Shown here: piece by piece, positions 8,679 through 17,348 of the stretch
Numbering within the stretch: the stretch's first letter is position 1
Layout of the letters: the number at the start of each line of letters is the position of its first letter
Assembly: GCF_900188125.1 (NCBI RefSeq)
Contig: NZ_FZOW01000019.1
Span: forward strand, 1-64,000
Length of the DNA stretch: 64,000 bases
Origin: Rhodococcoides kyotonense
Lineage (GTDB): Bacteria; Actinomycetota; Actinomycetes; Mycobacteriales; Mycobacteriaceae
Reading direction: 5' to 3'
The notes under the pieces: generated by a model
Database searches by the model: none
The model's input: only the letters and a program-made list of their open reading frames with translations
What the model was told of the DNA's origin: nothing
Position numbers and translations under genes: made by a program

Positions 8679-10109
8679 ATGGCAGGCGATCCAATCGCGG
8701 TGATAGTTGCCGTCATAGTGTCCGCCGCCGGCGCAGTCGCCGGAACCGATCTCCCCCAACCCGTTCAGGACGCAGCCGCAGGCGTCGCCGCAGCAGCCGA
8801 GAACAGTGCAGCCGGACTGACCCAGCAACTCGACGACATGTTGAAGACGATGCCCGAGCCCGCTCGGGACGCCGCATCCACCGCGTTGGACAACGGGGCC
8901 GCGGCGCTCGAATCCGCCGCCGAGCCCTTGCTGCCGGAGAAACCGCCCGAGCCGGAGAAACCTGCCGAAGCCGCCGCTGTCGAGACTCCTGCTGCTGATG
9001 CACCTGCGCCTACCGTCACGCCACTGGCAGCCAGCGTTCCGGTCACACCGAGCACGTTCGCGCCGTCGATCTTCCCGTCGGGCGCGGGCGCCATGCAGTT
9101 CGGATCGCTGAGCTTCTCGCTCTCGGAACTCACGAACCAGACGGCTTTCATGCCTGCAGCCGAAGCCGTTCGCCGGGCACTCTTCCCCGGCATGCCCGCG
9201 ACCTTCACCGGTGTGTCACTGTCGCCCATCGGCGCGATCACCGCATTCGTACCGTGGCTGACGCGCGCCGGCGCGATCTGCGACGGCGTGAACGCACCGA
9301 CCATCGCCGCACTGTACGCAGCCGAGAACGGATTTCGATACGGCCCGACGGCCCCGGTCTCGAGCGCAGGCGCCCGCGGGCCAGGGCAGTTCATGCCGTC
9401 GACGTGGCGCAAGTACGGCAAGGACGCCGACGGTGACGGCGTCGCCGACATCAACGGCATCGCCGACTCGGTCATGGCGTCGGGAAACCTGTTGTGCGAC
9501 ATCCACTCTCAAGTGTCGAAATGGAAAGACGAGGGGCGCGTGTCGGGCGACACGCTCGACCTGACCATCGCCGGCTACAACGCAGGCGCGGGCGCTGTTC
9601 TCAGGTCCGGCGGAATGCCTTCGGGCACACCGGATTACGAGAATCAGACCAAGCCCTACGTCGCGAAGATCCGCGCGATGGAACCGCAGTTCGCAGCCTT
9701 GCTGACACCATTCTCGGCGCTGAACCTCTCCGGCCTCGGTGGCCGCGCCGTGCAACTCGCGATGGACTACCTCGGCCTCCCCTACGTGTGGGGCGGCGGC
9801 AACATCAACGGGCCGTCGGGCGGCGGATTCGACTGCTCGGGCCTGACGTCGTACGCGATCTACAAGGCGTCGAACGGGTTGGTGAAACTGCCGCGCACGT
9901 CCGAGACACAGTGGAACGTCGGCACCGAGGTTCCACTGTCGATGGCGCAGCCGGGCGACCTGCTGTTCGGCAACTGGCAGTCCGGCGGCCCGGGCCACGT
10001 CGCGATCTACATCGGCAACGGCCAGATGGTGCATGCCCCGACGTTCGGTGACGTCGTCAAGGTCGGCCCGGTGTTCGACGGGATGAAGGCGCGTCACGTT
10101 CTCGGCTGA
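8679..10109 (+). CDS. Secreted lytic transglycosylase-NlpC/P60 peptidoglycan hydrolase
   Basis: 476 residues from ATG 8679, chosen for the AGGAG seven bases upstream. It has a hydrophobic, signal-like N-terminus (about 5-22), then an Ala/Pro/Glu-rich linker with P-E-K-P repeats (to about 110). A lysozyme-like transglycosylase domain follows (about 195-335, catalytic Glu216 in A-A-E-N-G-F, later N-A-G-A-G-A-V), and then a C-terminal NlpC/P60 domain (about 355-476) with Cys386 in F-D-C-S-G-L, His440 and His452. It should cut both glycan strands and D-Glu-mDAP stem peptides in the wall. Its last 53 bases overlap the convergent acyl-CoA ligase gene. Confidence 0.88.
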   Translation: MAGDPIAVIVAVIVSAAGAVAGTDLPQPVQDAAAGVAAAAENSAAGLTQQLDDMLKTMPEPARDAASTALDNGAAALESAAEPLLPEKPPEPEKPAEAAAVETPAADAPAPTVTPLAASVPVTPSTFAPSIFPSGAGAMQFGSLSFSLSELTNQTAFMPAAEAVRRALFPGMPATFTGVSLSPIGAITAFVPWLTRAGAICDGVNAPTIAALYAAENGFRYGPTAPVSSAGARGPGQFMPSTWRKYGKDADGDGVADINGIADSVMASGNLLCDIHSQVSKWKDEGRVSGDTLDLTIAGYNAGAGAVLRSGGMPSGTPDYENQTKPYVAKIRAMEPQFAALLTPFSALNLSGLGGRAVQLAMDYLGLPYVWGGGNINGPSGGGFDCSGLTSYAIYKASNGLVKLPRTSETQWNVGTEVPLSMAQPGDLLFGNWQSGGPGHVAIYIGNGQMVHAPTFGDVVKVGPVFDGMKARHVLG

Positions 10110-11439
10110 GCAGCGCACGTAAAGCGTCACGGTCGAGCTTGCCACGGGGCGTCCGGGGCAGAGCCTCCACCGCCAGTAGCTGCACCGGAATGCTGGGGCT
10201 CGGCAGCGACGCGCGCAGGCTGCGCCAGATCTCGGCCGTCGCCGGCGGGTCTGTTCCGAGAACCACTGCAGCAGCGGGCGCTTCACCCATCCTGACGTCG
10301 GGTACAGCGATCACCGCGGCCTCTGTGACTCCCGGTATCGCCGTGAGCACGGCCTCGATCGGCGCGAGTTCGACGTTCAGGCCCGCGCGAATCAGCATGT
10401 CGCTGTCGCGGCCGAACAGCGTCAGCTTCCGGCCGTCGACAATTCCCCTGTCCCCCACCGTCATCCACCCGTCGACCGGGCCTCCGACCAGACCCGAGTC
10501 GGTGAGATAGCCGTCGAACAGCATGTCGCTGCGGACATGAACCAGCGTGTCACGAATCTCGGCGTCGACGCCGTCGAACAGTGTTCCCGGCCCCGGATCG
10601 ACGCCGCGGTCGTAGGAGACGAAACTCAGCTCGGACGCACCGTAGAAGTGGACCAGCGACGCGTTCGGCAGGACTTCCTGCAGCGCCAGCCTCCCGGGAG
10701 ACGGCCAGCGAGCAGCGCTGGAGAGCACTTCGCGGACGGTCGGCGCGCGGATACCTGCACGGACGATGTCCCACGCGATTGTCGGCACCGAATACAGATG
10801 TGTCGGAGCATCTTTCAGCGCATCGAGAGCCGGGCGCAGATCCACGGACGCTCCCCTCGTCAGCGCGTGCAACGCCCCGTATAGAAAGTGTGTGTGATCG
10901 AGTACGCCGGGCGCGGCAACCCTGTCCCCGGGTGAGATGTCGAACGTGGCATCCGACCGATCGAGCGTCGTCGCCCAGGATCTTTGATTGCGTACGAACA
11001 GCTTCGGCTCCCCCGTCGTACCGGACGTGACGCCGACGAGCAGTTCGTCGTCAGGGGTTGCCGTGTCGTGTGGACCATCGGCGTGCAGTGCGTCGACGGG
11101 GTTCGTACACCCGAGCTTCCGCAGTCGCGCATGCTGGCTCGGTGCGGCGAGGACTACGTCCGGTCGTGTGAGTGCGAGAACTCGCGCGAACTGCTCGGGC
11201 AACAAATGACGGTGCAGCAACACGACCGACGTTCCGGACAGCATTGCCGCGGTGACCGCGACGAGTGACCCGACGTCGGACGTCGGAAGAACTGCTGCAC
11301 GACGCATCCCGCGCATCCCGGCAGCCGTGCCGGTCACGCGGGTCCAGAAGTCGCGGTAGCTCAGCGATTCTCGACGGTCGACGACGGCGAGAGAACTGCT
11401 CGCCTGCGTCGCAATTCGCTCAGCCAGTAGCTCAGTCAT
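10057..11439 (-). CDS. AMP-forming acyl-CoA ligase, last gene of the biotin-linked operon
   Basis: 460 residues from ATG 11439. ANL-superfamily motifs are present: P-loop T-S-G-T-T-G-E-P-K, F-Y-G-A-S-E, the hinge G-D-R-G region, and the catalytic-lysine segment near the C-terminus (R-T-P-R-G-K-L-D-R). It activates a carboxylic acid through an acyl-adenylate; the substrate is unknown. It is coupled to bioN by an ATGACTGA overlap, so it belongs to the bioY-bioMN operon. B. subtilis also links a biotin transporter to an acyl-CoA ligase (yhfU-yhfT), supporting a role in biotin or pimelate-type acid metabolism, but that is inference. The 3' end overlaps the NlpC gene. Confidence 0.82.
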   Translation of the reverse strand: MTELLAERIATQASSSLAVVDRRESLSYRDFWTRVTGTAAGMRGMRRAAVLPTSDVGSLVAVTAAMLSGTSVVLLHRHLLPEQFARVLALTRPDVVLAAPSQHARLRKLGCTNPVDALHADGPHDTATPDDELLVGVTSGTTGEPKLFVRNQRSWATTLDRSDATFDISPGDRVAAPGVLDHTHFLYGALHALTRGASVDLRPALDALKDAPTHLYSVPTIAWDIVRAGIRAPTVREVLSSAARWPSPGRLALQEVLPNASLVHFYGASELSFVSYDRGVDPGPGTLFDGVDAEIRDTLVHVRSDMLFDGYLTDSGLVGGPVDGWMTVGDRGIVDGRKLTLFGRDSDMLIRAGLNVELAPIEAVLTAIPGVTEAAVIAVPDVRMGEAPAAAVVLGTDPPATAEIWRSLRASLPSPSIPVQLLAVEALPRTPRGKLDRDALRALLSRERDAPSSRRTPGRP

Positions 11440-12034
11440 CGTCGACACCGCGGGCGACGAGGGCGTCACCCATCGCGTCGGCGGTCCGCAGCGCTCGCAC
11501 GATCACCGGAGTGGCCAGTGCCGTCATCGACCACTGCAGGCCGCGGGCTTTCCGCGCCTCGGCCACCTCGTGAACGATGGTGGCGAGCAACGGAATACAC
11601 CTGATCGCGAGGGCCAGCATCAACCCGACGCGTTCGGGGTTCACACCGAATCGCTGCAGAGGGCCGAGTGCTCGCGCCACCGTGTCGAGCATGTCGCTGA
11701 TTCGCGTCGTCAACGTGAAGAGTGCTGCCAGCGCGACCGAGATCAGCAACAGACCACACACGACGAGCGCACGCTGCCACGACGTGATGATCACCTGGAA
11801 CACACCGATGACCAGCAGCATCCAGATGATCGGACGGAGCTGTGCGAGAGCAACTTTGGCCGGGATGCGGGCAACGGCGAACAGACCTGCGACCACGAGG
11901 GCCACGATCCCGACCTCCAGGGGCGTGCGGACCGTGATCGTTGCGACGAGGATCGAGGCGATCAGCAGCAGCAGTTTCACACCCGACGGCAGACGATGCA
12001 GCACCGAGTTCCCCGGGCGGTACAGCCCGATCAT
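11432..12034 (-). CDS. bioN: Energy-coupling-factor T component, biotin ECF transporter (BioN/CbiQ family)
   Basis: 200 residues with five to six hydrophobic segments. The two short Ala-Arg-Gly coupling motifs of EcfT proteins, which contact the ATPase, are visible as E-A-R-K-A-R-G and A-L-V-A-R-G-V in the C-terminal half. EcfT links ATP hydrolysis to toppling of the substrate-binding S component. ATG overlaps the bioM stop (ATGA), and the stop overlaps the following ligase. Placement with bioM and bioY in one transcription unit makes a dedicated biotin transporter far more likely than a cobalt or general ECF module. Confidence 0.88.
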   Translation of the reverse strand: MIGLYRPGNSVLHRLPSGVKLLLLIASILVATITVRTPLEVGIVALVVAGLFAVARIPAKVALAQLRPIIWMLLVIGVFQVIITSWQRALVVCGLLLISVALAALFTLTTRISDMLDTVARALGPLQRFGVNPERVGLMLALAIRCIPLLATIVHEVAEARKARGLQWSMTALATPVIVRALRTADAMGDALVARGVDDD

Positions 12035-12711
12035 CCGACGAGCTCCCGGTACGCAGGCACGGCGTCGTCCGGCGCGCCGTCGAACGCCACGAGGCCGTTG
12101 TCGATGACGACGACCCGCTCGAAGCTGTCGAGCAAGGCCAACTGGTGCGTCACGACGATCACCTGCTGATCCATCGAGTCCAACGCGTCGGCGACGACGC
12201 GTGCATTACGCAGATCGAGCAACGTGGTCGGCTCGTCGGCGATGACGACCTCGGGACGCCTGATGAGCACTGCACCGATGGCGAGCAGCTGCTTCTGCCC
12301 ACCGGACAGCAGATGCGACGGATGGTCGGCATGCCCGTCGAGCCGGAATCTGACGAGGATCTGGTGCACTCGATCGGCGATCTCGGCCTTGCTCAACCCC
12401 GACCGGCGCAACGAGAACGCGAGGTCCTCGGACACCGTCGGCATGACGATCTGGGTGTCGGGGTCGGTGAACACGAACCCGACTTTCTTGCGAATCTGCG
12501 CACCCTTCTTCGCCGCGTCCACGCCGTCGACGGTGACGGTGCCGGACGTGGGCGTCAGTAGACCGTTGATCATGCGCGCCAGCGTCGACTTGCCCGAACC
12601 GTTCGATCCGACGATGCCGACCCGACGTTCGGTGATGTGCAGGTCGATGCCGCGCAACACCTCTCGCTCGCCGAACGAATGCCGGATCCCTCGAAACACT
12701 ATGTCGCTCAC
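12031..12711 (-). CDS. bioM: ECF-transporter ATPase, biotin (BioM)
   Basis: 226 residues from GTG 12711, which overlaps the thiolase stop as GTGA; a second GTG lies one codon upstream. ABC ATPase motifs in order: Walker A G-S-N-G-S-G-K-S-T (about 37-45), the F-T-D-P-D-T-Q Q-loop, signature L-S-G-G-Q-K-Q, Walker B V-V-I-A-D-E-P, and switch His in V-T-H-Q-L. The D-loop reads T-T-L-L-D-L. Length is short, as expected for BioM/CbiO-type ECF ATPases. With BioN and BioY it forms the BioMNY importer, in which BioY binds biotin and BioMN give high affinity. Confidence 0.9.
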   Translation of the reverse strand: MSDIVFRGIRHSFGEREVLRGIDLHITERRVGIVGSNGSGKSTLARMINGLLTPTSGTVTVDGVDAAKKGAQIRKKVGFVFTDPDTQIVMPTVSEDLAFSLRRSGLSKAEIADRVHQILVRFRLDGHADHPSHLLSGGQKQLLAIGAVLIRRPEVVIADEPTTLLDLRNARVVADALDSMDQQVIVVTHQLALLDSFERVVVIDNGLVAFDGAPDDAVPAYRELVG

Positions 12712-13835
12712 CACGCACGCTCCACGATCATTGCCACACCTTGGCCGCCGCCGATGGCACACGCGGCCAGGCCCACATCGGGGCCGTCGTCCTTCAGCAT
12801 CTGTTTCGCCAAGCGCACCAACAGAATTGCGCCCGACGCGCCCCATGGGTGCCCCATCGCGATGGCGCCTCCCTGCGGGCAGACGATGTCCTCGTCGATG
12901 CCGAGAGTGTCCGTCACCGCGAGCACGACCGACGCGAACGCCTCGGTGATCTCGACGATCCCGATGTCCCCCAGCCCGACGCCGGTGCGTCGCAACGCTT
13001 TCTCGATCGCCGGCACCGGGCCGAGTCCAGGCAGAGCCGGATCCGAACCGGCGACAGCCGATCCCAGAACCCGCAGCGCTGGTATACCTTTCGCCATGGC
13101 CTCTGTCGTCACCGCGAGAACGGCTGCGCCGTCGGAGATTCCGCACGAATTACCGGCCGTCGCGGTGCCATCGGCGGTGAACGTCGGTCGCAGTCGCGCG
13201 AGTCGCTGCTGAGTCATGTTCGGACGAATACGTTCGTCTCTCTCGATACCTGCGACGGAGACCACCTCGTCGGCGAAATCCGTTGCCGCGGCCAGCATGT
13301 GAGACCGGGCCGCGTAGGCGTCCTGGCGGTCGCGATCGATTCCCAACTTCCGTGCCAAATCATCGGCGGCGACGCCCATGTCGGGGTCCGGGAAGCCTTC
13401 CGGCGCGAACGGGGCGCGGGTGTAACGGACGGGATCTTGTTCGGGTGCCGGTGGCCAGAATCGCCACGGGGCAGTGCTGGCGGATTCGACGCCACCGGCG
13501 AGGATCAGCTGGTCGTCGCCGCTGCGGACTCGCATCGCCGCTTGGACGACCGCGTCGAGACCCGAACCGCATTGACGGTCCACGGTCACACCCGGCACGT
13601 CGACACCGAGGCCCGCGCGCAGTGCCGCGATACGAGCCGGGTCACCTCCGGGGCCGAGGCAGTTGCCGAGCACGACGTCGTCGACGTTTTCGGAGCAGCC
13701 CGACTCACGCAGCGACGCCACGACCGCGGACAACACCGGCGCCGCGAGATCCGTCGTCGTCAGGTCCTTGAATCCGTGCCCGGCGTTGCCGATGGGTGTC
13801 CGCCACGGCGCGACGAGGACGGGCATCGAGCTCAT
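12708..13835 (-). CDS. Thiolase (acetyl-CoA C-acyltransferase family), biotin-operon linked
   Basis: 375 residues from ATG 13835 (ATGA overlap with the upstream ligase stop). The nucleophilic Cys89 sits in D-R-Q-C-G-S-G-L-D-A, the His motif in G-G-A-I-A-M-G-H-P, and the second cysteine in C-A-I-G-G-G-Q-G, so it looks catalytically complete. Thiolases split or form 3-ketoacyl-CoA. In B. subtilis a thiolase (yhfS) and a ligase (yhfT) accompany the biotin transporter yhfU under BirA control. The same gene set here, in an unrelated phylum and with a different regulator type, argues for a real biotin-related job such as side-chain beta-oxidation or precursor handling. Substrate not proven. Confidence 0.85.
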   Translation of the reverse strand: MSSMPVLVAPWRTPIGNAGHGFKDLTTTDLAAPVLSAVVASLRESGCSENVDDVVLGNCLGPGGDPARIAALRAGLGVDVPGVTVDRQCGSGLDAVVQAAMRVRSGDDQLILAGGVESASTAPWRFWPPAPEQDPVRYTRAPFAPEGFPDPDMGVAADDLARKLGIDRDRQDAYAARSHMLAAATDFADEVVSVAGIERDERIRPNMTQQRLARLRPTFTADGTATAGNSCGISDGAAVLAVTTEAMAKGIPALRVLGSAVAGSDPALPGLGPVPAIEKALRRTGVGLGDIGIVEITEAFASVVLAVTDTLGIDEDIVCPQGGAIAMGHPWGASGAILLVRLAKQMLKDDGPDVGLAACAIGGGQGVAMIVERAW

Positions 13836-14929
13836 GGAATCAAGTCTTTCACCCGGCCGCGCGCGATCTTCCCACTGCCCGTGCGTGGAAGCTCGTCGAC
13901 GACGACCCAACGCCGCGGCACGGCTTCCTTCTGCAGCAGTCGGCGTGCGTCTTTCTTGACCGCGTCGAGGTCGCCGACCAGCTCGATCACTGCCGTCACG
14001 GTCTCCCCCAGCACGTCGTGACGTGTGCCGATTGCTGCTGCTGCTCTTATGCCGTCGATACCGTCTAGAATCCGCTCGACCTCCTCCGCGAGGACCGTCG
14101 TGCCGCCGACGTCGATCGCGGCGTCCCCACGGCCGTGCACGGTGAGCGTGCCGTCCTGCCCGAGTTCCGCAAGATCGCCGACGCTCACCCACTCCGGCGT
14201 GCCGAGGACTGCATACGGACTGCGGACGAACAACAGACCGTCCTCGATTCGTGCATCCACGCCGTCGAGAAGCCTCAACGGTTCGGGGACTCTGCGCGCA
14301 GCGACGAGCGACAGTTCGGCGGCGCCGTAGTACTCGACGAGGTCGACGCCGAATGCTTTGTCCCGAGCACCGGAGTCCAGCGCGGTACCCGCCACGACGA
14401 CGGTTCGCAGCTTTCCCGAGTGCTCGACCAGGCGGCGCAGCACCGCGGGCACGGCGTGAGCGGCCGTCGCGGACTCCGCATCGTCGGTGACGCACGCACC
14501 GATGTGCAGCGCGTGGACTGCGGCGAACAGGTGCATCGTCGCGTGCAACGGGCCGGTGATCAGAATCCGGTCCTCGGGCTTCAAGCCCGTGATTGCCGTG
14601 AATTCGTCGAAACTGTCGGCCCAGGATGCGACTGTCCGAGCGAGCGGGCGCGGGCGGCCGGTGGATCCCGACGTCGCGACGAGCAGCCAGGCGTCGGCGA
14701 TTGTTTCGCGGTGAGGTCTCGCATCGGGATTCTCGACGCGTACTGCCGTTCCTCGGCGGGCAGCCGCACAGACGGCGACGAGGGCCGTCGGGACGTCGAG
14801 TTCCGACGCGTCGCACACGGGCTGTTCGGGCCACTCGTCGATCGCGTCGTCGAATTCGGCGTAGGTGACCGTTCTGCCTGCCCAGCGGAAAGCCGGCTGA
14901 TCACCGGCGCCGCCGAGAACGAGAGTCAC
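13832..14929 (-). CDS. Compact AMP-forming acyl-CoA ligase, biotin-operon linked
   Basis: 365 residues from a GTG overlapping the bioY stop (GTGA). It is short for the ANL superfamily (usually 500 or more) because the N-terminal subdomain is much reduced. The core is present: P-loop T-S-G-S-T-G-R-P, Y-Y-G-A-A-E-L-S, the G-D-L-A hinge region, and the catalytic Lys near the end in R-T-G-S-G-K-I-A-R-G. It is a distant relative of the other ligase of this operon. YhfT of B. subtilis, beside bioY, is the functional parallel. Substrate could be biotin itself, a vitamer, or a dicarboxylic acid; the sequence does not decide. Confidence 0.8.
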   Translation of the reverse strand: MTLVLGGAGDQPAFRWAGRTVTYAEFDDAIDEWPEQPVCDASELDVPTALVAVCAAARRGTAVRVENPDARPHRETIADAWLLVATSGSTGRPRPLARTVASWADSFDEFTAITGLKPEDRILITGPLHATMHLFAAVHALHIGACVTDDAESATAAHAVPAVLRRLVEHSGKLRTVVVAGTALDSGARDKAFGVDLVEYYGAAELSLVAARRVPEPLRLLDGVDARIEDGLLFVRSPYAVLGTPEWVSVGDLAELGQDGTLTVHGRGDAAIDVGGTTVLAEEVERILDGIDGIRAAAAIGTRHDVLGETVTAVIELVGDLDAVKKDARRLLQKEAVPRRWVVVDELPRTGSGKIARGRVKDLIP

Positions 14930-15516
14930 GGACGAATCAAGCCCGGGTAGGCCCGGTGCACGCTCTTCGCGACGACGGTGGCGATGACGACCTTGAGCGC
15001 GTCACCGGGGAGGAACGCGAAGTTGGTGGAGATGGCACCCCAGACTCCGATGTCGGTGCGCAGCAGCAGACCGATCGTGCCGAAGACGTAGATGATCACG
15101 ATGCCGCCGAGGGCGTTGATCAGCAGGCCGAGGACGACGGGGTACTTCGGCAGGATCCGTGCCGTCAGCAGGCCGATGACGAAGGCCGCCGGGATCCAGC
15201 CGATCAGGTAGCCGGCGCTGGGTCCGGCGAGAGCCGTCAGGCCCGTGCGTCCGCCCGACAGCAGCGGCAGACCGATCAACGTAAGCGCGATGAACACGAC
15301 GACCGCCGCCGTGCCCTTGCGAGCACCGAGGATCGCGCCGGCGAGGATGACGCCGAGCGTTTGCAGCGTGATCGGCACGCCACTGAATCCGACGGTGATG
15401 GCACCGGGCAACCCGAGAGCCGCGAGCAGTGCCGCGAACACGGCGATCTGTGCCATGTCGCGAGCCGAGATACGAAACTTCGAACCGGCCACTGTCGACT
15501 CCTGTGCGCCTGCCAT
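14926..15516 (-). CDS. bioY: Biotin transporter S component BioY
   Basis: 196 residues from ATG 15516, preceded by GAGGAG at ideal spacing. Six hydrophobic segments. BioY signatures are visible: V-P-I-T-L-Q-T-L-G-V in the first third, G-R-T-G-L-T-A-L-A-G-P-S-A-G-Y-L-I-G (the conserved G-P-S-x-G-Y biotin-pocket motif), and a late N-F-A-F-L-P-G-D-A-L-K segment. It is the biotin-binding membrane subunit that works with BioMN. First gene of the six-gene operon; its promoter carries a perfect BioQ-like palindrome. Confidence 0.95.
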   Translation of the reverse strand: MAGAQESTVAGSKFRISARDMAQIAVFAALLAALGLPGAITVGFSGVPITLQTLGVILAGAILGARKGTAAVVVFIALTLIGLPLLSGGRTGLTALAGPSAGYLIGWIPAAFVIGLLTARILPKYPVVLGLLINALGGIVIIYVFGTIGLLLRTDIGVWGAISTNFAFLPGDALKVVIATVVAKSVHRAYPGLIRP

Positions 15517-15537
15517 GATCACTCCTCGTGATGCGAA

Positions 15538-15554
15538 CTTGAACGGCGTTCAAG
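15538..15554. promoter_or_regulatory. BioQ-type operator in the bioY promoter
   Basis: CTTGAAC-GGC-GTTCAAG is a perfect palindrome with 7-bp arms and a 3-base spacer, ending 21 bases before the bioY start. The core TGAAC-N3-GTT is that described for BioQ, the TetR-type biotin repressor of corynebacteria and mycobacteria. It overlaps the inferred -10 element. No bioQ gene is in this window. Confidence 0.75.
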
Positions 15555-15581
15555 GTAGCAGGTCGCGGCGCGGATCAGGAA
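15552..15581 (-). promoter_or_regulatory. Predicted promoter of the bioY operon
   Basis: Reading the minus strand, TTCCTG and TACCTT are separated by 18 bases, and the TACCTT box merges into the operator arm, so bound repressor would occlude the promoter. The -35 lies in the 3' end of the preceding hydrolase gene. Hexamers are weak matches, as usual in high-GC actinomycetes. Confidence 0.4.
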
Positions 15582-15587
15582 GCAGGA

Positions 15588-17273
15588 TCAGCGGCGAACC
15601 GCGCGAGCTCGGTGCTGACGACCTCGGGTAGACCGTTGTTCTGCTCGCGTGCGGCAGTGAAGTACGTCGAGATGGTTGTACCCCTGCACGACGATCGGCC
15701 TGTCACCTGGATGGCCCGACGGAGGTAGGTCGATGCCGCCGCTGCCCTGCAACGTCAGAATCGGATTGCGGTCCACGCCGTCGCGGTGCAGCCGGTGTTC
15801 ACGAATCGCGGTAGACCCGGATTGTGTGAGGTCGAACGTCAGTGCCGTCGGGAAATACCACTCCGTGAAGTCGAGCGGCGGCTCGGCAAGGCTTCGAGCG
15901 AGCTGCGAGATCGACGTGACCTCGCTGCTCGGATCGGTGTAACGCAGTGTCTGCTCGGATGCATCCAGTCTGTCGTAGTCGTTCCAGGTGTAGACGACGT
16001 TCGGATCGCCGTACACCGCAGGCGCCGCCTTGCGCGCATCGCCGAGAGTGCTGCCGATCACGGGAAGCGACTCCATGCCAGGGAGAGTCGGAAAAGCCTT
16101 GTCCACCACAGGTTGTGGGCCGATGAATCCCACACTCGCCTGGAGGAACCCGAAGGGCTGCGAGTTGTCGTCGAGCAGTGCCCCGAGTACGGCGTCGTTG
16201 GTGGCGTACAGCGACCGAACCGACGGGCTGCCCGTCGCCGCCATCGCCGCATCCTTCGACAACAGAACCCTCAGTGTCGCATCGATATTCGTGTTGTGCG
16301 GCAGTACGTCGACGAGACCGTTCACTCCGTCGGGATCGATCCTGGCAGCCACACCCGCCAACGCGAGCAGATTGGTGGTCTCGGGATTGATCACTGCAGG
16401 TAACCGGAGTACCGGCAGAGCCGTGTCGAGGCGACCGGTGAGGTCCGCGAGGGGATCGGCGATCGCCGCCGGAAGTTCCAGGTCCGGGATGCCACGTACC
16501 ACCGGCGGCGTCCCGGCTTTCACGATGGTGTCGAGAGCGAAATATCCTGCGCACTGGTTGAATCCGGCGTCGTCGAGAGTCGCGGGGTCACCGTCGAAAT
16601 CCCACTCCGCGAAATAGCCCGTCACGAAACCGCCGAGCGAATGACCGCCGCACAGCACCTTCTCCTTGCGCACCTGCTGGTCGGGCAATTCGATCCTCAG
16701 CAGGTCGTACTGGTCGCGCAGCGTCTGTTCGAGGCCTTGGTTCGCGAGCCACGTTGTCGCGGCGCCGTCGGCGAAACCGGCGAACGTTCGGCCCTCGATC
16801 TCGGAGCCGCCGTAGTAGTAGTCCGACGCGACCGACAGATCGTTCGCCGCCAGCGCGGCCTGCGTACCGGTATGGTCCTCGAGGCAATTCGACCGCCGGT
16901 CCAGCGCCCAGAACTCGATGTGCGAACCCGCCGCCGCGGCCGCCGACACCGTATTGCGCGCGACCGATTCGAACGCACCCGCACCCTCGAAGATGCCGGG
17001 CTGCGCCACCAGGATTCGATCGGCCTCTGCGGAATCCGCAGGCCCGTCGACCGAGCGCCAGCGTAGGTAGGACAGATAGTCGCACTCAGGCGGGTGCGGA
17101 AGTGAGTCAGGAGGCAACGGGGCGAACACCGAGACCACCGAAGCCGCGACATCGGTGACAGGCGAACTCGACTCGACGGACGACTCCGACCTGGTCGGCG
17201 CCGCCGCCACGGGCACGCTTCCCATTACGAACAACAGCACCGTTCCCACTGCCACAGACACAAGTCTCCGCAT
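15588..17273 (-). CDS. Secreted alpha/beta hydrolase (lipase-like), C-terminus apparently frameshifted
   Basis: 561 residues from ATG 17273 (GGGGAG upstream). A cleavable signal peptide is clear (M-R-R-L-V, hydrophobic core, V-A-A-A-P). The nucleophile elbow is C-G-G-H-S-L-G-G around residue 210. A late Y-N-H-L-D-V segment probably holds the catalytic His. From about 15665 the reading turns Arg-rich and implausible (H-C-R-T-R-A-E-Q-R), while the neighbouring frame reads Y-F-T-A-A-R-E-Q-N-N-G-L-P-E-V-V and ends at 15575, as normal C-termini do. A one-base insertion or two-base deletion near 15665 is likely, real or a sequencing error. Substrate unknown, probably an ester or lipid. Confidence 0.75.
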   Translation of the reverse strand: MRRLVSVAVGTVLLFVMGSVPVAAAPTRSESSVESSSPVTDVAASVVSVFAPLPPDSLPHPPECDYLSYLRWRSVDGPADSAEADRILVAQPGIFEGAGAFESVARNTVSAAAAAGSHIEFWALDRRSNCLEDHTGTQAALAANDLSVASDYYYGGSEIEGRTFAGFADGAATTWLANQGLEQTLRDQYDLLRIELPDQQVRKEKVLCGGHSLGGFVTGYFAEWDFDGDPATLDDAGFNQCAGYFALDTIVKAGTPPVVRGIPDLELPAAIADPLADLTGRLDTALPVLRLPAVINPETTNLLALAGVAARIDPDGVNGLVDVLPHNTNIDATLRVLLSKDAAMAATGSPSVRSLYATNDAVLGALLDDNSQPFGFLQASVGFIGPQPVVDKAFPTLPGMESLPVIGSTLGDARKAAPAVYGDPNVVYTWNDYDRLDASEQTLRYTDPSSEVTSISQLARSLAEPPLDFTEWYFPTALTFDLTQSGSTAIREHRLHRDGVDRNPILTLQGSGGIDLPPSGHPGDRPIVVQGYNHLDVLHCRTRAEQRSTRGRQHRARAVRR

Positions 17274-17348
17274 GTCTCCCCCTCGCTCGCGGGACACACT
17301 AGAACAGGCCACCGACACGGTCAGGAGAACGCAGATACGTTATGAACC

